A DNA stretch of 64,000 bases from NCBI RefSeq assembly GCF_002211365.1, contig NZ_LOKZ01000001.1, positions 1,090,362-1,154,361 of the forward strand, written 5' to 3'. A program made the translations under genes and the position numbers. The notes under the pieces are model-generated. The model was not told the origin of the DNA. It did not search any database and was given only the letters and a program-made list of their open reading frames with translations. The stretch is from Rhizobium sp. R711. GTDB taxonomy: Bacteria > Pseudomonadota > Alphaproteobacteria > Rhizobiales > Rhizobiaceae. Shown here piece by piece: positions 38,043 through 46,717 of the stretch (its first letter is position 1; every line of letters starts with the position of its first letter).

Positions 38043-38456
38043 ATGGCGGACAAGACACGCTCCCAGAAACTGAAACGCCTCGTGGCAGTTCAACGTCATC
38101 TGGAGCAGATGGCCGAATTCGACCTTGCCGAAACGAGCCGTCAGCGCGCGGAGGTCAACGAACAGATGGACAGCGTCATTCTGGCGCTTGGCTCGATGGA
38201 CCCGGTCCATCATGCCTTTTCGCAGAGCTATGCAGATCGCTTCAACCGGCTCGGCATCAAGGACAAGCAACTGACCGGCATGCAGCAGATCCACGAAATG
38301 CGCGTCATGCAGGAGCGCGCGAAGGGCGATCGGCTGGAGGACGGCATGCGCGAGGCGCTGGAGTCCGAGCGCCGTGAAGCCGACGACAACGCAGTCTATG
38401 ATCTCATCGATCAAAAGTTCGGTACGCCAGCCTCCAGCAAGCTTCAAAAATCATAA
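38043..38456 (+). CDS. FliJ-like coiled-coil protein
   Basis: A 137-residue, strongly charged, all-helical protein without signal peptide or membrane segment. It starts LKRLVAVQRHLEQMAEFDLA and continues as two long helices with a turn near residues 50-60 (LGSMDPVHHAFS). Size, composition and hairpin shape fit FliJ, the small coiled-coil protein of the export ATPase complex. No other fliJ candidate is present beside fliI. Position 4 bases behind fliR supports a role in export. The assignment is inference from shape and context. Confidence 0.6.
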   Translation: MADKTRSQKLKRLVAVQRHLEQMAEFDLAETSRQRAEVNEQMDSVILALGSMDPVHHAFSQSYADRFNRLGIKDKQLTGMQQIHEMRVMQERAKGDRLEDGMREALESERREADDNAVYDLIDQKFGTPASSKLQKS

Positions 38457-38487
38457 TCGTCGCAATCTTAAACAAGAGGATTGTGAC

Positions 38488-39054
38488 TTGGCTATTTCAC
38501 CTCCGAGTGATCTGGTCCTGGATGTTGTCAAAGCTGCCGACCCTCTCGAGGTTCAGGCAGCCCAGGAAAAATTGAAAGCAAACCAGGCGGCGTTTGCGGC
38601 AAACAGTCTTGCCGAAGCCGGCAAGGGCTTCACGTCGGCCGTCGATATTCTCGATCGTGCCGTCGGCAAGACCGGTTTGAGCGACAGCAAGAATCGCAGC
38701 AGCAAGACGGAGCAGGTGCCCGAAACCTACCGTAAGTTCGAGGCGATGGTTCTTCAGAACTTCATCAAGAACATGCTGCCGAGTGATAGCGAGGAAGTGT
38801 ACGGCAAGGGTGCCACCGGTGACATCTGGAAAGGCATGATGGCCGAACAGCTCGGCAACGAGATTTCGAAGGGCAACGGCATCGGCATTGCCAAGCAGCT
38901 CTATCAGGATGCGCTGAAGAAGCAGGAAGGCAAGGTCGCCAACGCTTCCACCGATCAGGATGATCGCAACATGGCGATGAGCATGATCGACGAATTCCAG
39001 CGCAAGACCTTCGGTACAACAACTGCGGACAACAAGTCCGCCAATGACGCCTGA
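38488..39054 (+). CDS. FlgJ-type rod-binding protein without muramidase domain
   Basis: A 188-residue protein. Residues 75-145 carry the rod-binding domain: ETYRKFEAMVLQNFIKNMLP, then GDIWKGMMAEQLGNEISKGN and GIGIAKQLYQ. This equals the N-terminal half of enteric FlgJ, the rod cap; the C-terminal muramidase half is missing. The start is TTG at 38488, with AAGAGGA seven bases upstream, giving the family start AISPPSDLVLDVV. A longer frame up to 38374 overlaps the FliJ-like gene and is less likely. The matching wall-cutting enzyme is probably the SltF-like protein at 28020. Confidence 0.85.
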   Translation: MAISPPSDLVLDVVKAADPLEVQAAQEKLKANQAAFAANSLAEAGKGFTSAVDILDRAVGKTGLSDSKNRSSKTEQVPETYRKFEAMVLQNFIKNMLPSDSEEVYGKGATGDIWKGMMAEQLGNEISKGNGIGIAKQLYQDALKKQEGKVANASTDQDDRNMAMSMIDEFQRKTFGTTTADNKSANDA

Positions 39055-39071
39055 GAGAATCGAGGACAAAA

Positions 39072-39437
39072 ATGGAAATAATCTCGAACGACTACCGTAT
39101 CAAATCGGTTCTTGGACGCCTTGAAATGATCATCGACAACGAAAACACGCGTATCGGCAACGATCCACAGTTCGATCTCAAGGTGTCGAACACGCACAAG
39201 AGCCGTTGCCTCTATGAGCTTTCGATGCTCTTCCGCGATACCGATCCGAAGGAACTGGCCGCCGCTCACCTCGAGCAGTTGCATGGGCTGAAGAAGAAGC
39301 TCGTTCTGAATGCACGGCGCGTCGAAGCACATCTGGAAGCAGTCCGCACAGTTGCTGACCTCCTGAAGAATGCGGTCCAGGATGCGGATGCCGACGGCAC
39401 CTATTCCCAAGAGCAATTCGTAGCACGTGACGCTTGA
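39072..39437 (+). CDS. FlgN-like export chaperone
   Basis: A 121-residue helical protein. The N-terminal helix (VLGRLEMIIDNENTRIG), the middle HLEQLHGLKKKLVLNARRVE and the C-terminal end TVADLLKNAV ... GTYSQEQF follow the pattern of FlgN, the chaperone for the junction proteins FlgK and FlgL. Both clients are encoded in the same gene run. The ribosome site is CGAGGAC. The stop overlaps the start of the next gene by one base. The call is inferred from pattern and position. Confidence 0.55.
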   Translation: MEIISNDYRIKSVLGRLEMIIDNENTRIGNDPQFDLKVSNTHKSRCLYELSMLFRDTDPKELAAAHLEQLHGLKKKLVLNARRVEAHLEAVRTVADLLKNAVQDADADGTYSQEQFVARDA

Positions 39438-39970
39438 TGATTAAGCTCGTTCTGACAGGCGTCTGGGTTTGCGCGATCACGCTGGCATCGGTCTATTTCT
39501 CGGTGCACATGGCCACGGCGCCCGCGCCGGCTCCCGATGATTCCAAGCAAAGCCAGCTCGAGCTTGTAAAGGGCGAGACGATCACGGTGCCGATCATTGC
39601 CGACGGCGTCGTCACCGGCTACTTCCTCGGCAAGGTGTCCTTCATGATGAACAAGGACGCGGTGAAGAACGTGTCCTTGCCTCTCACGGAAATGACGACC
39701 GACGAGCTCTTTACGCTGCTCGTCGGCAACAAGATGATCGACATCTCCAACATGAAAGCCTTCGATCCGAATGCGTTCCGGGAGATGATCAAGAAAGACA
39801 TTAACCAGCATCTTGGCGGAGACTATATAGACCAGGTCATGCTGGAGCAGCTCGACTACCTTTCCAAGGAAGAGGTGAAGGCGAACGCCTCGGGGCAGCA
39901 GAAGAAGACCGCCAAGCCCGTCAACGTCGTGGCACCGGCGCCGGTAACGGACAAGGCTGCAACGGAATAG
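39437..39970 (+). CDS. Membrane-anchored periplasmic protein, FliL-like, end of the flagellar cluster
   Basis: A 177-residue protein with one N-terminal membrane helix (about 2-25, KLVLTGVWVCAITLASVYFS), a short Ala/Pro linker and a periplasmic domain up to about 145. It ends in a Lys/Ala/Pro tail. The domain has two early beta strands (TITVPIIADGVVTGYFLGKV, SFMMNK), a mid helix with MTTDELFTLL and a closing amphipathic helix (MIKKDINQHLGGDYIDQVML) leading to LDYLS. This order resembles FliL. I cannot prove homology. It is the last gene before the terminator of the flagellar block. Confidence 0.6.
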   Translation: MIKLVLTGVWVCAITLASVYFSVHMATAPAPAPDDSKQSQLELVKGETITVPIIADGVVTGYFLGKVSFMMNKDAVKNVSLPLTEMTTDELFTLLVGNKMIDISNMKAFDPNAFREMIKKDINQHLGGDYIDQVMLEQLDYLSKEEVKANASGQQKKTAKPVNVVAPAPVTDKAATE

Positions 39971-39989
39971 GTCTGGTCATTGCCCGAAG

Positions 39990-40013
39990 CGGCGCCATCG
40001 GCGCCGTTTTTTT
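39990..40013 (+). terminator. Terminator closing the flagellar block
   Basis: The stem CGGCGCC / GGCGCCG with an ATC loop is followed by TTTTTTTC. Confidence 0.9.
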
Positions 40014-40259
40014 CGGCCGCAGATGGTTAATGATTCCTTCGGTTTCGGCGAGGAATTCAAGCAGTTTTTCTAACAGATAGTTGAAATCGCGCTGTTATAA
40101 ATCCCCGCGATGGGCTGACAGTGCACCGCATTCCGATTCTCGGAATTCTCTCATGCGTTCCCAGGCAAACGTTATCGGCCGGTGCTGAATCGTCCGGTGC
40201 GGCGACGTGATCTGGTCCGGGATGCATGCAGCATGAAACACTATCGTCAGGAAGCCGGC
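40014..40259 (+). promoter_or_regulatory. Intergenic region in front of the WecG-type gene
   Basis: About 245 bases without a supported gene; A+T-rich near 40025-40100. It should hold the promoter for the glycosyltransferase gene, but no clear -35/-10 pair stands out. Confidence 0.4.
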
Positions 40260-41030
40260 ATGAGCCTGATCGCGAATTTCGCGGTCCTGTCGTCGCGCCG
40301 CGCGATCTTCGACCTACCGGTTTGCGATCTTGGCTGGGATGACGCGCTGGTGTTCATCAATGAACTCCTGTCGATACCGGTCGGGCAGACGTCCGTCTCG
40401 TTCGTCACCGCGCGCAATATGCTGATGTCGCTGCGCGACGCAGAATACCGTGGCATTCTCACGCAGAATCTGTTGCTCCCTGATGGCCCGGGCCTCGATA
40501 TCGCGTCGAAAGTGGCGCACGGATCGCCGTTCCCCGCCCGTTTGAAGGCCGCCGATCTCCTACCGGCGCTGTTGACATACATGGAGATGCCGCGGCGCAT
40601 CGGCCTGATCGGCAATACGCCCGAGGCGGTCAGGACGACAGCCGCGACGTTCCGGCGGCATGCTCCGTGGCATGAATTCATCATCATTTCCGACAGCTTT
40701 TCCGAGGCGGCAGACAAATCGGCGATCATCAAAGACATCGATCAGCAAGGGCTCGATTTGTTGATTGTCGGAACGACCACCGCATCCGAGGAGAAATGGG
40801 TCCATCAGAACATCCGGGCGGATCATGCTCGGCTGGTACTTGCTGTTGGCGACCTGTTCGAAGTCGTGACTGATACGATCCGCCACACGCCGAAGCTTCT
40901 GCGGATGATCGGGCTCGACCGCGGCTACCGCGGGATGCTGCAGTGCGCCGTCGGCTCCGCTGCCTTCTTGTATCAGGTGTTCCAATACGGCATAACGCGC
41001 CGCAAGCGGCTACTGCGTCGGTCAGCGTAG
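40260..41030 (+). CDS. WecG/TagA/CpsF-family glycosyltransferase
   Basis: A 256-residue glycosyltransferase (GT26). Family stretches visible are VSFVTARNMLMSLRDAEYRG, NLLLPDGPGLDIASKVAHGS and RRIGLIGNTPEAV, followed by a C-terminal LLRMIGLDRGYRG. These enzymes add a sugar such as ManNAc(A) or glucose to a lipid-linked intermediate of a surface polysaccharide. I chose the ATG at 40260 (AGGAAG five bases upstream); upstream in-frame starts at 40233 and 40182 are possible. It is followed by a chain-length-type gene, so the two probably serve one polysaccharide. Confidence 0.85.
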   Translation: MSLIANFAVLSSRRAIFDLPVCDLGWDDALVFINELLSIPVGQTSVSFVTARNMLMSLRDAEYRGILTQNLLLPDGPGLDIASKVAHGSPFPARLKAADLLPALLTYMEMPRRIGLIGNTPEAVRTTAATFRRHAPWHEFIIISDSFSEAADKSAIIKDIDQQGLDLLIVGTTTASEEKWVHQNIRADHARLVLAVGDLFEVVTDTIRHTPKLLRMIGLDRGYRGMLQCAVGSAAFLYQVFQYGITRRKRLLRRSA

Positions 41031-41129
41031 TTACGTCAGTTAACCATTTCTTTGCTATGAGCATTTAAGGTTGCTTAACCCTCCGCAAGTCGCGGGCGGC
41101 TCGACCGTTCATACGCATGAGATGTGGCG

Positions 41130-42848
41130 ATGTACGACAGCAATCCGAGAAGCCAGGCCATTCTCCGGTCCCCGACAACACGGCGCGACCGTATCGCGAT
41201 ACCATCCGAAGCCGCCGTGATGCCGGCGGCGGAAGCCAAGCTGCTCGGCGTGATCGAGCGCGCGCTTGAGCAGCAGCCTGCCAGCTGCGCCACTGGACCT
41301 GAAGTGCCAGCGCTGGTCAGTCGCATCGAAACAATCCTGGGCAAGAGGCTTGAGGCTGCAAACGATATCGAGGCCGCCATTGTCGAGACGCTCCCGGTTG
41401 CGCAGGTCCCCGCCGGCCGTTCAAGGGAAGCAGCCGCAAATCTGAATGAGGCGCCATCCGCTATCTCCGAAAGAGCGCCGAAAATAAGGCGTTTGAGACC
41501 TCTCGCTACGATTGGTCTCATCTGCGCGCTGGGCGCAGCGACCGGTTGCCTGATCCCCACCGAGCCGGCGCGATATAGCGCGGAAGGGATGCTCACCGTC
41601 CAAGGCGCTGGTCAAGTCCGCGCCATGGCCACAAAAGCGGCCGAAAAGACGCTTTCGGCGTCTCACACGATCGCTGCGACCGTTGCGGCGTTGAAACTGG
41701 ATCGAGATCCGGAGTTTTCCGGCGTCTCCTCCGACGCATTCTCGGTGGCCGTCGACCTGCTATCGACCGATGGCGCAGCGGTCGACCCTGTCTCGCGTGC
41801 CGAAGCATCGCTCATCTCCAAGATCCATACCACGACCGATTCCCACGCAGGCACGATCGATTTCAAGGTCACCACCGGCAGCGCGGAGAAATCCGCACGC
41901 ATCGCGGGTTACCTCGCATCGGTCGTAACGGGTCCGGAAGCCGCAACCGGGGCCACCGAAGACGCGTCACTGAAAAAGGCGGACGATGCGGCCCAGCTCG
42001 AGCTCGCCTCCTTCACGCAGAAGAGCGGTGAAGGCAACGTCAAAGTCGCGACTGAGCTGCAACAACAGATTGGCAGCATTGACGCAGAGCTGAAGACGGC
42101 CGAGCAGCACATCATTACCGCGCAAGAGAAGGCGAGCAGGCTGAAGGTGGCCAAGGTCGCGGATGTTCTTGCCGGCACGCTTGATGCTGACCTCATGTCT
42201 CCGACACTCGTCGACCGCCGTGACAGATATGTCGCTGCACACCTGTCTCTGTCGCAGCTGTCTGCCAATCTCGGCCCTCGCCATCCGCGGCTGCAGGCGC
42301 AGCAGGCTGAGGTTGACGGCTTGAATGATGCGATTGGCGAGGACCTCGGCCGGATGCTGCGCGAAGCGAATGACGAGACGAAGTCAGCTACTTCAGACAA
42401 ACGGCAGCTGAGTGATCGCCGCAATGCGCTTGTTGCCCAAAGCAAGGATACGGGTGTCGACCTGGCGAAGCTTACCGAGCTGCGCGACAAGGCAAGCGCG
42501 ACGCGCTCGCGCCTGGAAGATGCGATCACCACAGGAGGCGTCGCGCCGGGTGGCAGTGTGCAACTGCAAAAGCCAATACAGACAATCGCCATGCCGACTG
42601 ATCCGCGCTGGCTATCGCCACTGCTCGGCGTGCTTGCTGGCCTGGCATTTGGCTTGGCGGCCATCTCCTTCAAGGTGCGCTCCGCGCTTGCGGCGCCTGT
42701 AAAGAAGGAGCCGTCGCTGCGCACTCCCGCTCCGGCGCTGACGGTAGCCACGCCATCAGCGGCGGCACCAGTCGAGGTGCCGCAGGAAGTGGATATCATC
42801 CGTGCCGAGCTCGCCGCCATGCGCGACAGGTTGCGCACCGGTCGGTAG
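41130..42848 (+). CDS. Wzz/GumC-like polysaccharide chain-length protein
   Basis: A 572-residue inner-membrane protein. An unusual cytoplasmic N-terminus of about 120 residues precedes the first membrane segment (about 123-143, LATIGLICALGAATG). A periplasmic part follows with the Wzz start TEPARYSAEGMLTVQ, long coiled coils (about 290-470) and the motif LGPRHPRLQAQQAEVDGL common in GumC/ExoP-type proteins. A second membrane segment is near 494-515, and the tail is Pro/Ala-rich. No ATPase/BY-kinase domain is attached. Start: ATG at 41130 or a GTG two codons earlier; no strong ribosome site is seen for either. Confidence 0.82.
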   Translation: MYDSNPRSQAILRSPTTRRDRIAIPSEAAVMPAAEAKLLGVIERALEQQPASCATGPEVPALVSRIETILGKRLEAANDIEAAIVETLPVAQVPAGRSREAAANLNEAPSAISERAPKIRRLRPLATIGLICALGAATGCLIPTEPARYSAEGMLTVQGAGQVRAMATKAAEKTLSASHTIAATVAALKLDRDPEFSGVSSDAFSVAVDLLSTDGAAVDPVSRAEASLISKIHTTTDSHAGTIDFKVTTGSAEKSARIAGYLASVVTGPEAATGATEDASLKKADDAAQLELASFTQKSGEGNVKVATELQQQIGSIDAELKTAEQHIITAQEKASRLKVAKVADVLAGTLDADLMSPTLVDRRDRYVAAHLSLSQLSANLGPRHPRLQAQQAEVDGLNDAIGEDLGRMLREANDETKSATSDKRQLSDRRNALVAQSKDTGVDLAKLTELRDKASATRSRLEDAITTGGVAPGGSVQLQKPIQTIAMPTDPRWLSPLLGVLAGLAFGLAAISFKVRSALAAPVKKEPSLRTPAPALTVATPSAAAPVEVPQEVDIIRAELAAMRDRLRTGR

Positions 42849-42974
42849 CCTCCTGACTTTGCTGCGACACGATTGTTCTTGCATTTGCCATTTTAGGCAG
42901 GATAGGGCGTGGACAGGCAAATCGCGCTGGGCCCCACCGGCTACAATGGGCTAAAGCAAGGGCAGGAGACAGTC

Positions 42975-43874
42975 TTGACGACAGTGATTGATGGCAAACT
43001 GGTTGCAGCTTCCGTAATCGAAACCGTGAAGGCCGCGACATCCGCGCTGGACAAGCAGAGCGGCGTCAAGACCGGCCTTGCGGTCGTCATCGTCGGCGAC
43101 GATCCGGCCAGCCACGCCTACGTCAATTCCAAAAGCAAGATGGCGAAGGAATGCGGGTTCAAATCCGTCCAGCACACGTTGCCGGTCGAGACGACGCAGG
43201 AGGAGTTGGCAGCGCTCGTCGCTTCCTTGAACCACGACCCCTCAATCCACGGCATCCTAGTGCAATTGCCGTTGCCGAAGCATCTGAAATCCGAACCGAT
43301 CATTCAATCGATCCTGCCCGAGAAGGATGTCGACGGTCTGCACGTCGTCAATGCCGGCAAGCTTGCGACCGGCGATCTCGAAACCGGCCTTGTGTCCTGC
43401 ACCCCGGCTGGCGCGATGGTCTTCGTGCGCCGCACGCATGGTGAAGATCTCTCCGGCCTGAATGCTGTGGTGATCGGCCGCTCGAACCTGTTCGGAAAGC
43501 CGATGGCGCAGTTGCTGCTCAATGCTAATGCGACAGTGACCATCGCTCACTCGCGCACTAAGGATCTGCCGGCTGTCTGCCGCAATGCGGATATTCTGGT
43601 TGCTGCCGTCGGGCGTCCGGAGATGGTCAAGAGCGATTGGGTGAAGCCTGGCGCCACTGTCATCGATGTCGGCATCAACCGCGTTCCGGCTCCCGAAAAG
43701 GGCGAAGGCAAGACGCGCCTCGTCGGCGACGTTGCCTTCGATGGGGCTGCGAAGGTCGCGTCCGTTATTACGCCGGTTCCCGGTGGGGTAGGGCCGATGA
43801 CAATCGCGATGCTGATGGCCAATACCGTCATCGCCGCCCATCGAGTGGCCGGTCAGACGCCGCCCAAATTCTGA
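42975..43874 (+). CDS. folD: FolD, methylene-tetrahydrofolate dehydrogenase/cyclohydrolase
   Basis: A 299-residue bifunctional enzyme of one-carbon metabolism, interconverting 5,10-methylene-, methenyl- and 10-formyl-tetrahydrofolate with NADP. Motifs: [13 protein letters not shown] with the catalytic Lys, [35 protein letters not shown] of the nucleotide-binding fold, and [16 protein letters not shown] chose the TTG at 42975 because AGGAG (42963-42967) is at the right distance and the length then equals the family; a GTG at 42909 would add 22 residues. The 3' end overlaps the convergent aglR by 22 bases. Confidence 0.95.
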   Translation: MTTVIDGKLVAASVIETVKAATSALDKQSGVKTGLAVVIVGDDPASHAYVNSKSKMAKECGFKSVQHTLPVETTQEELAALVASLNHDPSIHGILVQLPLPKHLKSEPIIQSILPEKDVDGLHVVNAGKLATGDLETGLVSCTPAGAMVFVRRTHGEDLSGLNAVVIGRSNLFGKPMAQLLLNANATVTIAHSRTKDLPAVCRNADILVAAVGRPEMVKSDWVKPGATVIDVGINRVPAPEKGEGKTRLVGDVAFDGAAKVASVITPVPGGVGPMTIAMLMANTVIAAHRVAGQTPPKF

Positions 43875-44896
43875 TCCCGTGGCGCCGGGCCTGTCGAGGC
43901 TCTGACGATCAGTTCGGTTTTCCAGAGTTCCTGCTCCGGAAAGGGCCCCTCCTGCTTGACCGTCCCGATAAGCCGTTGGGCGATACGCACGCCCGCGGCC
44001 CGCAGCGAGGATCGCGTCGTCGTCAGCGGCACCGAAAAGTTTTCGGGCTTCAGATGAGGCAGGACGTCGTCATGCGCGATCAGTGAAATGTCCTCGCCGA
44101 GCTTCAGCCCGGCTTGATTGACGGCACGGATGGCCCCGAGCGCCAGCACCGTACTGGAGCAGAGGATCGCCGTCGGGCGCTCCGGCATCTGCAGAAAGCG
44201 TTCCATGGCAGTCTGACCAAGTTCGTCCGTCATCGACGTATGGCTCACACAGTCTTCCGGAAGCGACAGCCCTCGCTCGGAGAGCGCGGCGACAAGTCCG
44301 TTCTTGCGGCGGATTGCAAAGTCGAGATGCCCCGGCCCGTTGAGCAGGGCAAAGCGCGTATGGCCGAGCTGAAGCAGCAACCTCGCGGCATCATAGAAAG
44401 CGGCTTCGTTGTCGATATCGAGGTAGGGATAGTCGGGCTCGGAACCAATGGAGCGACCATGCACAAGGAATGGCATGGAGAGCGACTTCAACATTGGCAG
44501 CCGCGGATCGTGACCGCGCATATAGGCCACGAACAGCGCATCGACATTGCCGCTGATCGCAAGCCGGCGCAGTGCCCCGACCTCGTCGTTCGGATCGGCA
44601 GGCATGATTACGAAATGAAAATCGTGGCGCACGGCTTCCTCGCCGAGCCCCGTCAGGAACTCGCCGAAATGCACGTCGGAATAATGATCGGGAGCCGTCG
44701 GCATAACGAGGCCAATGGAGCCGGCCTTGCCGGTCGCAAGCCGCTGTGCCGCCTTGTTGGGGCGATAGCCGGTCTCCTTCACGGCTTGGAGCACGCGCTC
44801 GCGTGTCGCCTCATTGACTTCGGGATAACCGTTCAATGCACGGCTTACCGTTGTCTGCGACAGACCAAGCAATTCCGATAGCTGTTTCAAATTCAC
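43853..44896 (-). CDS. aglR: AglR, LacI-family repressor of the alpha-glucoside operon
   Basis: A 347-residue LacI/GalR-type repressor. The N-terminal HTH is [20 protein letters not shown] with the hinge [15 protein letters not shown]. The sugar-binding domain follows, with typical [10 protein letters not shown] and [17 protein letters not shown] stretches. It starts at GTG with GGAGGAAG upstream. It is divergent from aglE, and two AAAGCGCTTT palindromes lie in the shared region, one near each start, so it probably controls itself and the agl operon. Confidence 0.9.
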   Translation of the reverse strand: MNLKQLSELLGLSQTTVSRALNGYPEVNEATRERVLQAVKETGYRPNKAAQRLATGKAGSIGLVMPTAPDHYSDVHFGEFLTGLGEEAVRHDFHFVIMPADPNDEVGALRRLAISGNVDALFVAYMRGHDPRLPMLKSLSMPFLVHGRSIGSEPDYPYLDIDNEAAFYDAARLLLQLGHTRFALLNGPGHLDFAIRRKNGLVAALSERGLSLPEDCVSHTSMTDELGQTAMERFLQMPERPTAILCSSTVLALGAIRAVNQAGLKLGEDISLIAHDDVLPHLKPENFSVPLTTTRSSLRAAGVRIAQRLIGTVKQEGPFPEQELWKTELIVRASTGPAPRDQNLGGV

Positions 44897-44945
44897 GTGT
44901 TATGCTTCCTCCGCTTGCCTTGGTCGCCAGCTCCCAATGGCATCC

Positions 44946-44955
44946 AAAGCGCTTT
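44946..44955. promoter_or_regulatory. Candidate AglR operator 1
   Basis: The perfect palindrome AAAGCGCTTT, with the central CG typical of LacI-family sites, lies 50 bases upstream of aglR. Confidence 0.55.
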
Positions 44956-45111
44956 CAATTATGTAACAGTTGTTCGGCTTGACTCAAGAAAAATCGCTCC
45001 ATATTCCCAAGGTATGGCGGGGGTGCTCCCGTGCATAAGGGGCACATTTGGTGCACTTTTTGCAAAATTGCTTGACTCTTTTCTGCCGAAAGTGAAATGA
45101 GTGCATCTGTC

Positions 45112-45121
45112 AAAGCGCTTT
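45112..45121. promoter_or_regulatory. Candidate AglR operator 2
   Basis: The identical palindrome AAAGCGCTTT lies 60 bases upstream of aglE and 166 bases from operator 1. A related AAACGGTTT at 45134-45142 may be a weaker third site. Confidence 0.55.
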
Positions 45122-45180
45122 GGAACGACATCTAAACGGTTTCAAAAGTGCGGTTGGGATTGTGATGGGAGGTTGATCAC

Positions 45181-46545
45181 ATGAGAAAGACGTTTTTGAT
45201 GGGCGCTGCCGCGGCAGCGCTTCTTGCTGCTGGTGCCGCATCGGCTGCCGATCTGAAGTTTGCCCCAGGGCAAGATTCGAAATTCAACTGGAAGAGCTAC
45301 GACGATTTCAAGGCTGCTCACGCCGATCTGAAGGGCGAGCAGATGACCATCTTCGGACCGTGGCGCGGCGAAGATGAAGCCTTCTTCCGCAGCATTCTCG
45401 CCTATTTCACCGAAGCGACCGGCGTAGACGCCAAGTATTCCTCTTCGGAAAACTATGAACAGCAGATCGTCATCGACACGCAGGCCGGTTCTCCGCCGAA
45501 TATTGCTATTCTGCCGCAGCCGGGTCTTCTTGCCGATCTCGCCAGCAAGGGCTTCCTGACGCCGCTTGGAGAGGAGAACTCCAAATGGGTCAAGGAAAAC
45601 TACGGCGCCGGCGACAGCTGGGTCGGCTATGGCACCTACAAGGGCAAGGACGGCAAGGAAGCCTTCTACGCCTTCCCGTACAAGGCTGACGTGAAGTCGC
45701 TTGTTTGGTATGTGCCTGAGAATTTCAAGGAAGCAGGCTACAAGGTCCCGACGACCATGGAAGAGCTGCACGCCCTGACGGACCAGATCGTCAAGGACGG
45801 CGGCGTGCCGTGGTGCATCGGCCTCGGTTCCGGTGGTGCAACCGGCTGGCCGGCAACGGACTGGATCGAAGACATCATGCTGCGCCAGCAGAAGCCTGAT
45901 GTTTACGACAAGTGGACCACCAATGAAGTCAAGTTCACGGATCCGGCCGTCGTCGCGGCGATCGACGAATTCGGTTCGTTTGCCAAGAACGAGAAGTATG
46001 TAAGCGGTGGCGTTGCAGCAGTTGCTGCGACCGACTTCCGCGACAGCCCGAAGGGTCTCTTCGGCGTGCCGCCGAAGTGCTACCTGCACCATCAGGCTTC
46101 GTTCATTCCGTCTTTCTTCCCTGAAGGCACGAAGCTCGGTCAGGATGCCGACTTCTTCTACATGCCGACCTACGCAGCGCACGCCGACCTCGGCAAGCCG
46201 GTTCTCGGCGCTGGTACGCTCGTGACCGTCACCAAGGACTCCAAGGCAGCCCGTGCCTTTGTCGAGTTCCTGAAGACCCCGATCGCCCACGAAGTCTGGA
46301 TGGCACAGTCGAGCTTCCTGACGCCGTACAAGGGCGTCAACACGGCGGCCTATGCCAATGACCAGATGAAGAGGGAAGGCGAGATCCTGACGACCGCGAC
46401 CACTTTCCGCTTCGACGGTTCCGACCTGATGCCGGGCAAGATCGGCGCGGGTGCATTCTGGACAGGCATGGTCGATTTCGTTGGTGGTAAGTCTGCAGAG
46501 GAGACCGCCAACGAAATCCAGGGCGCCTGGGATGCCATCAAGTAA
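45181..46545 (+). CDS. aglE: AglE, alpha-glucoside-binding protein
   Basis: A 454-residue periplasmic solute-binding protein of the sugar ABC family (extracellular protein family 1). The signal peptide is at about 1-22 (RKTFLMGAAAAALLAAGAAS, cleavage near ASA). The mature protein has the family's FPYKADVKSLVWYVPENFKE and later WPATDWIEDIMLRQ. In Sinorhizobium the agl system takes up sucrose, maltose and trehalose. It is the first gene of aglE-aglF-aglG-aglA-aglK. Confidence 0.93.
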   Translation: MRKTFLMGAAAAALLAAGAASAADLKFAPGQDSKFNWKSYDDFKAAHADLKGEQMTIFGPWRGEDEAFFRSILAYFTEATGVDAKYSSSENYEQQIVIDTQAGSPPNIAILPQPGLLADLASKGFLTPLGEENSKWVKENYGAGDSWVGYGTYKGKDGKEAFYAFPYKADVKSLVWYVPENFKEAGYKVPTTMEELHALTDQIVKDGGVPWCIGLGSGGATGWPATDWIEDIMLRQQKPDVYDKWTTNEVKFTDPAVVAAIDEFGSFAKNEKYVSGGVAAVAATDFRDSPKGLFGVPPKCYLHHQASFIPSFFPEGTKLGQDADFFYMPTYAAHADLGKPVLGAGTLVTVTKDSKAARAFVEFLKTPIAHEVWMAQSSFLTPYKGVNTAAYANDQMKREGEILTTATTFRFDGSDLMPGKIGAGAFWTGMVDFVGGKSAEETANEIQGAWDAIK

Positions 46546-46717
46546 CATCGCCTGACATTCATGCCGTCGGCAACGACGGCATGGTTCAAATGCGTGGCCG
46601 GATACCGGGAGTGTCCGGCCACTGTCGCCTGTCGCGTCAAGAGCGATGGGCGAAGTGACGATGATCAGTGCACGCGAACCCGTCGGGATAGACCGGGTAG
46701 CAGGGGAGGAGGGACGA

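Larger units (their letters stand above)
44897..45180. promoter_or_regulatory. Divergent aglR-aglE control region
   Basis: This 284-base region holds a possible promoter toward aglE, TTGACT at 44979-44984 and TATTCC at 45002-45007 (17-base spacer), and three palindromic sites described separately. The aglE ribosome site is GGGAGG shortly before 45181. Confidence 0.45.

Noticed and set aside
38374..38487. Longer start for the rod-binding protein at an upstream ATG
   Set aside because: The added part overlaps the FliJ-like gene, and the TTG at 38488 has a well-placed AAGAGGA and yields the expected N-terminus.
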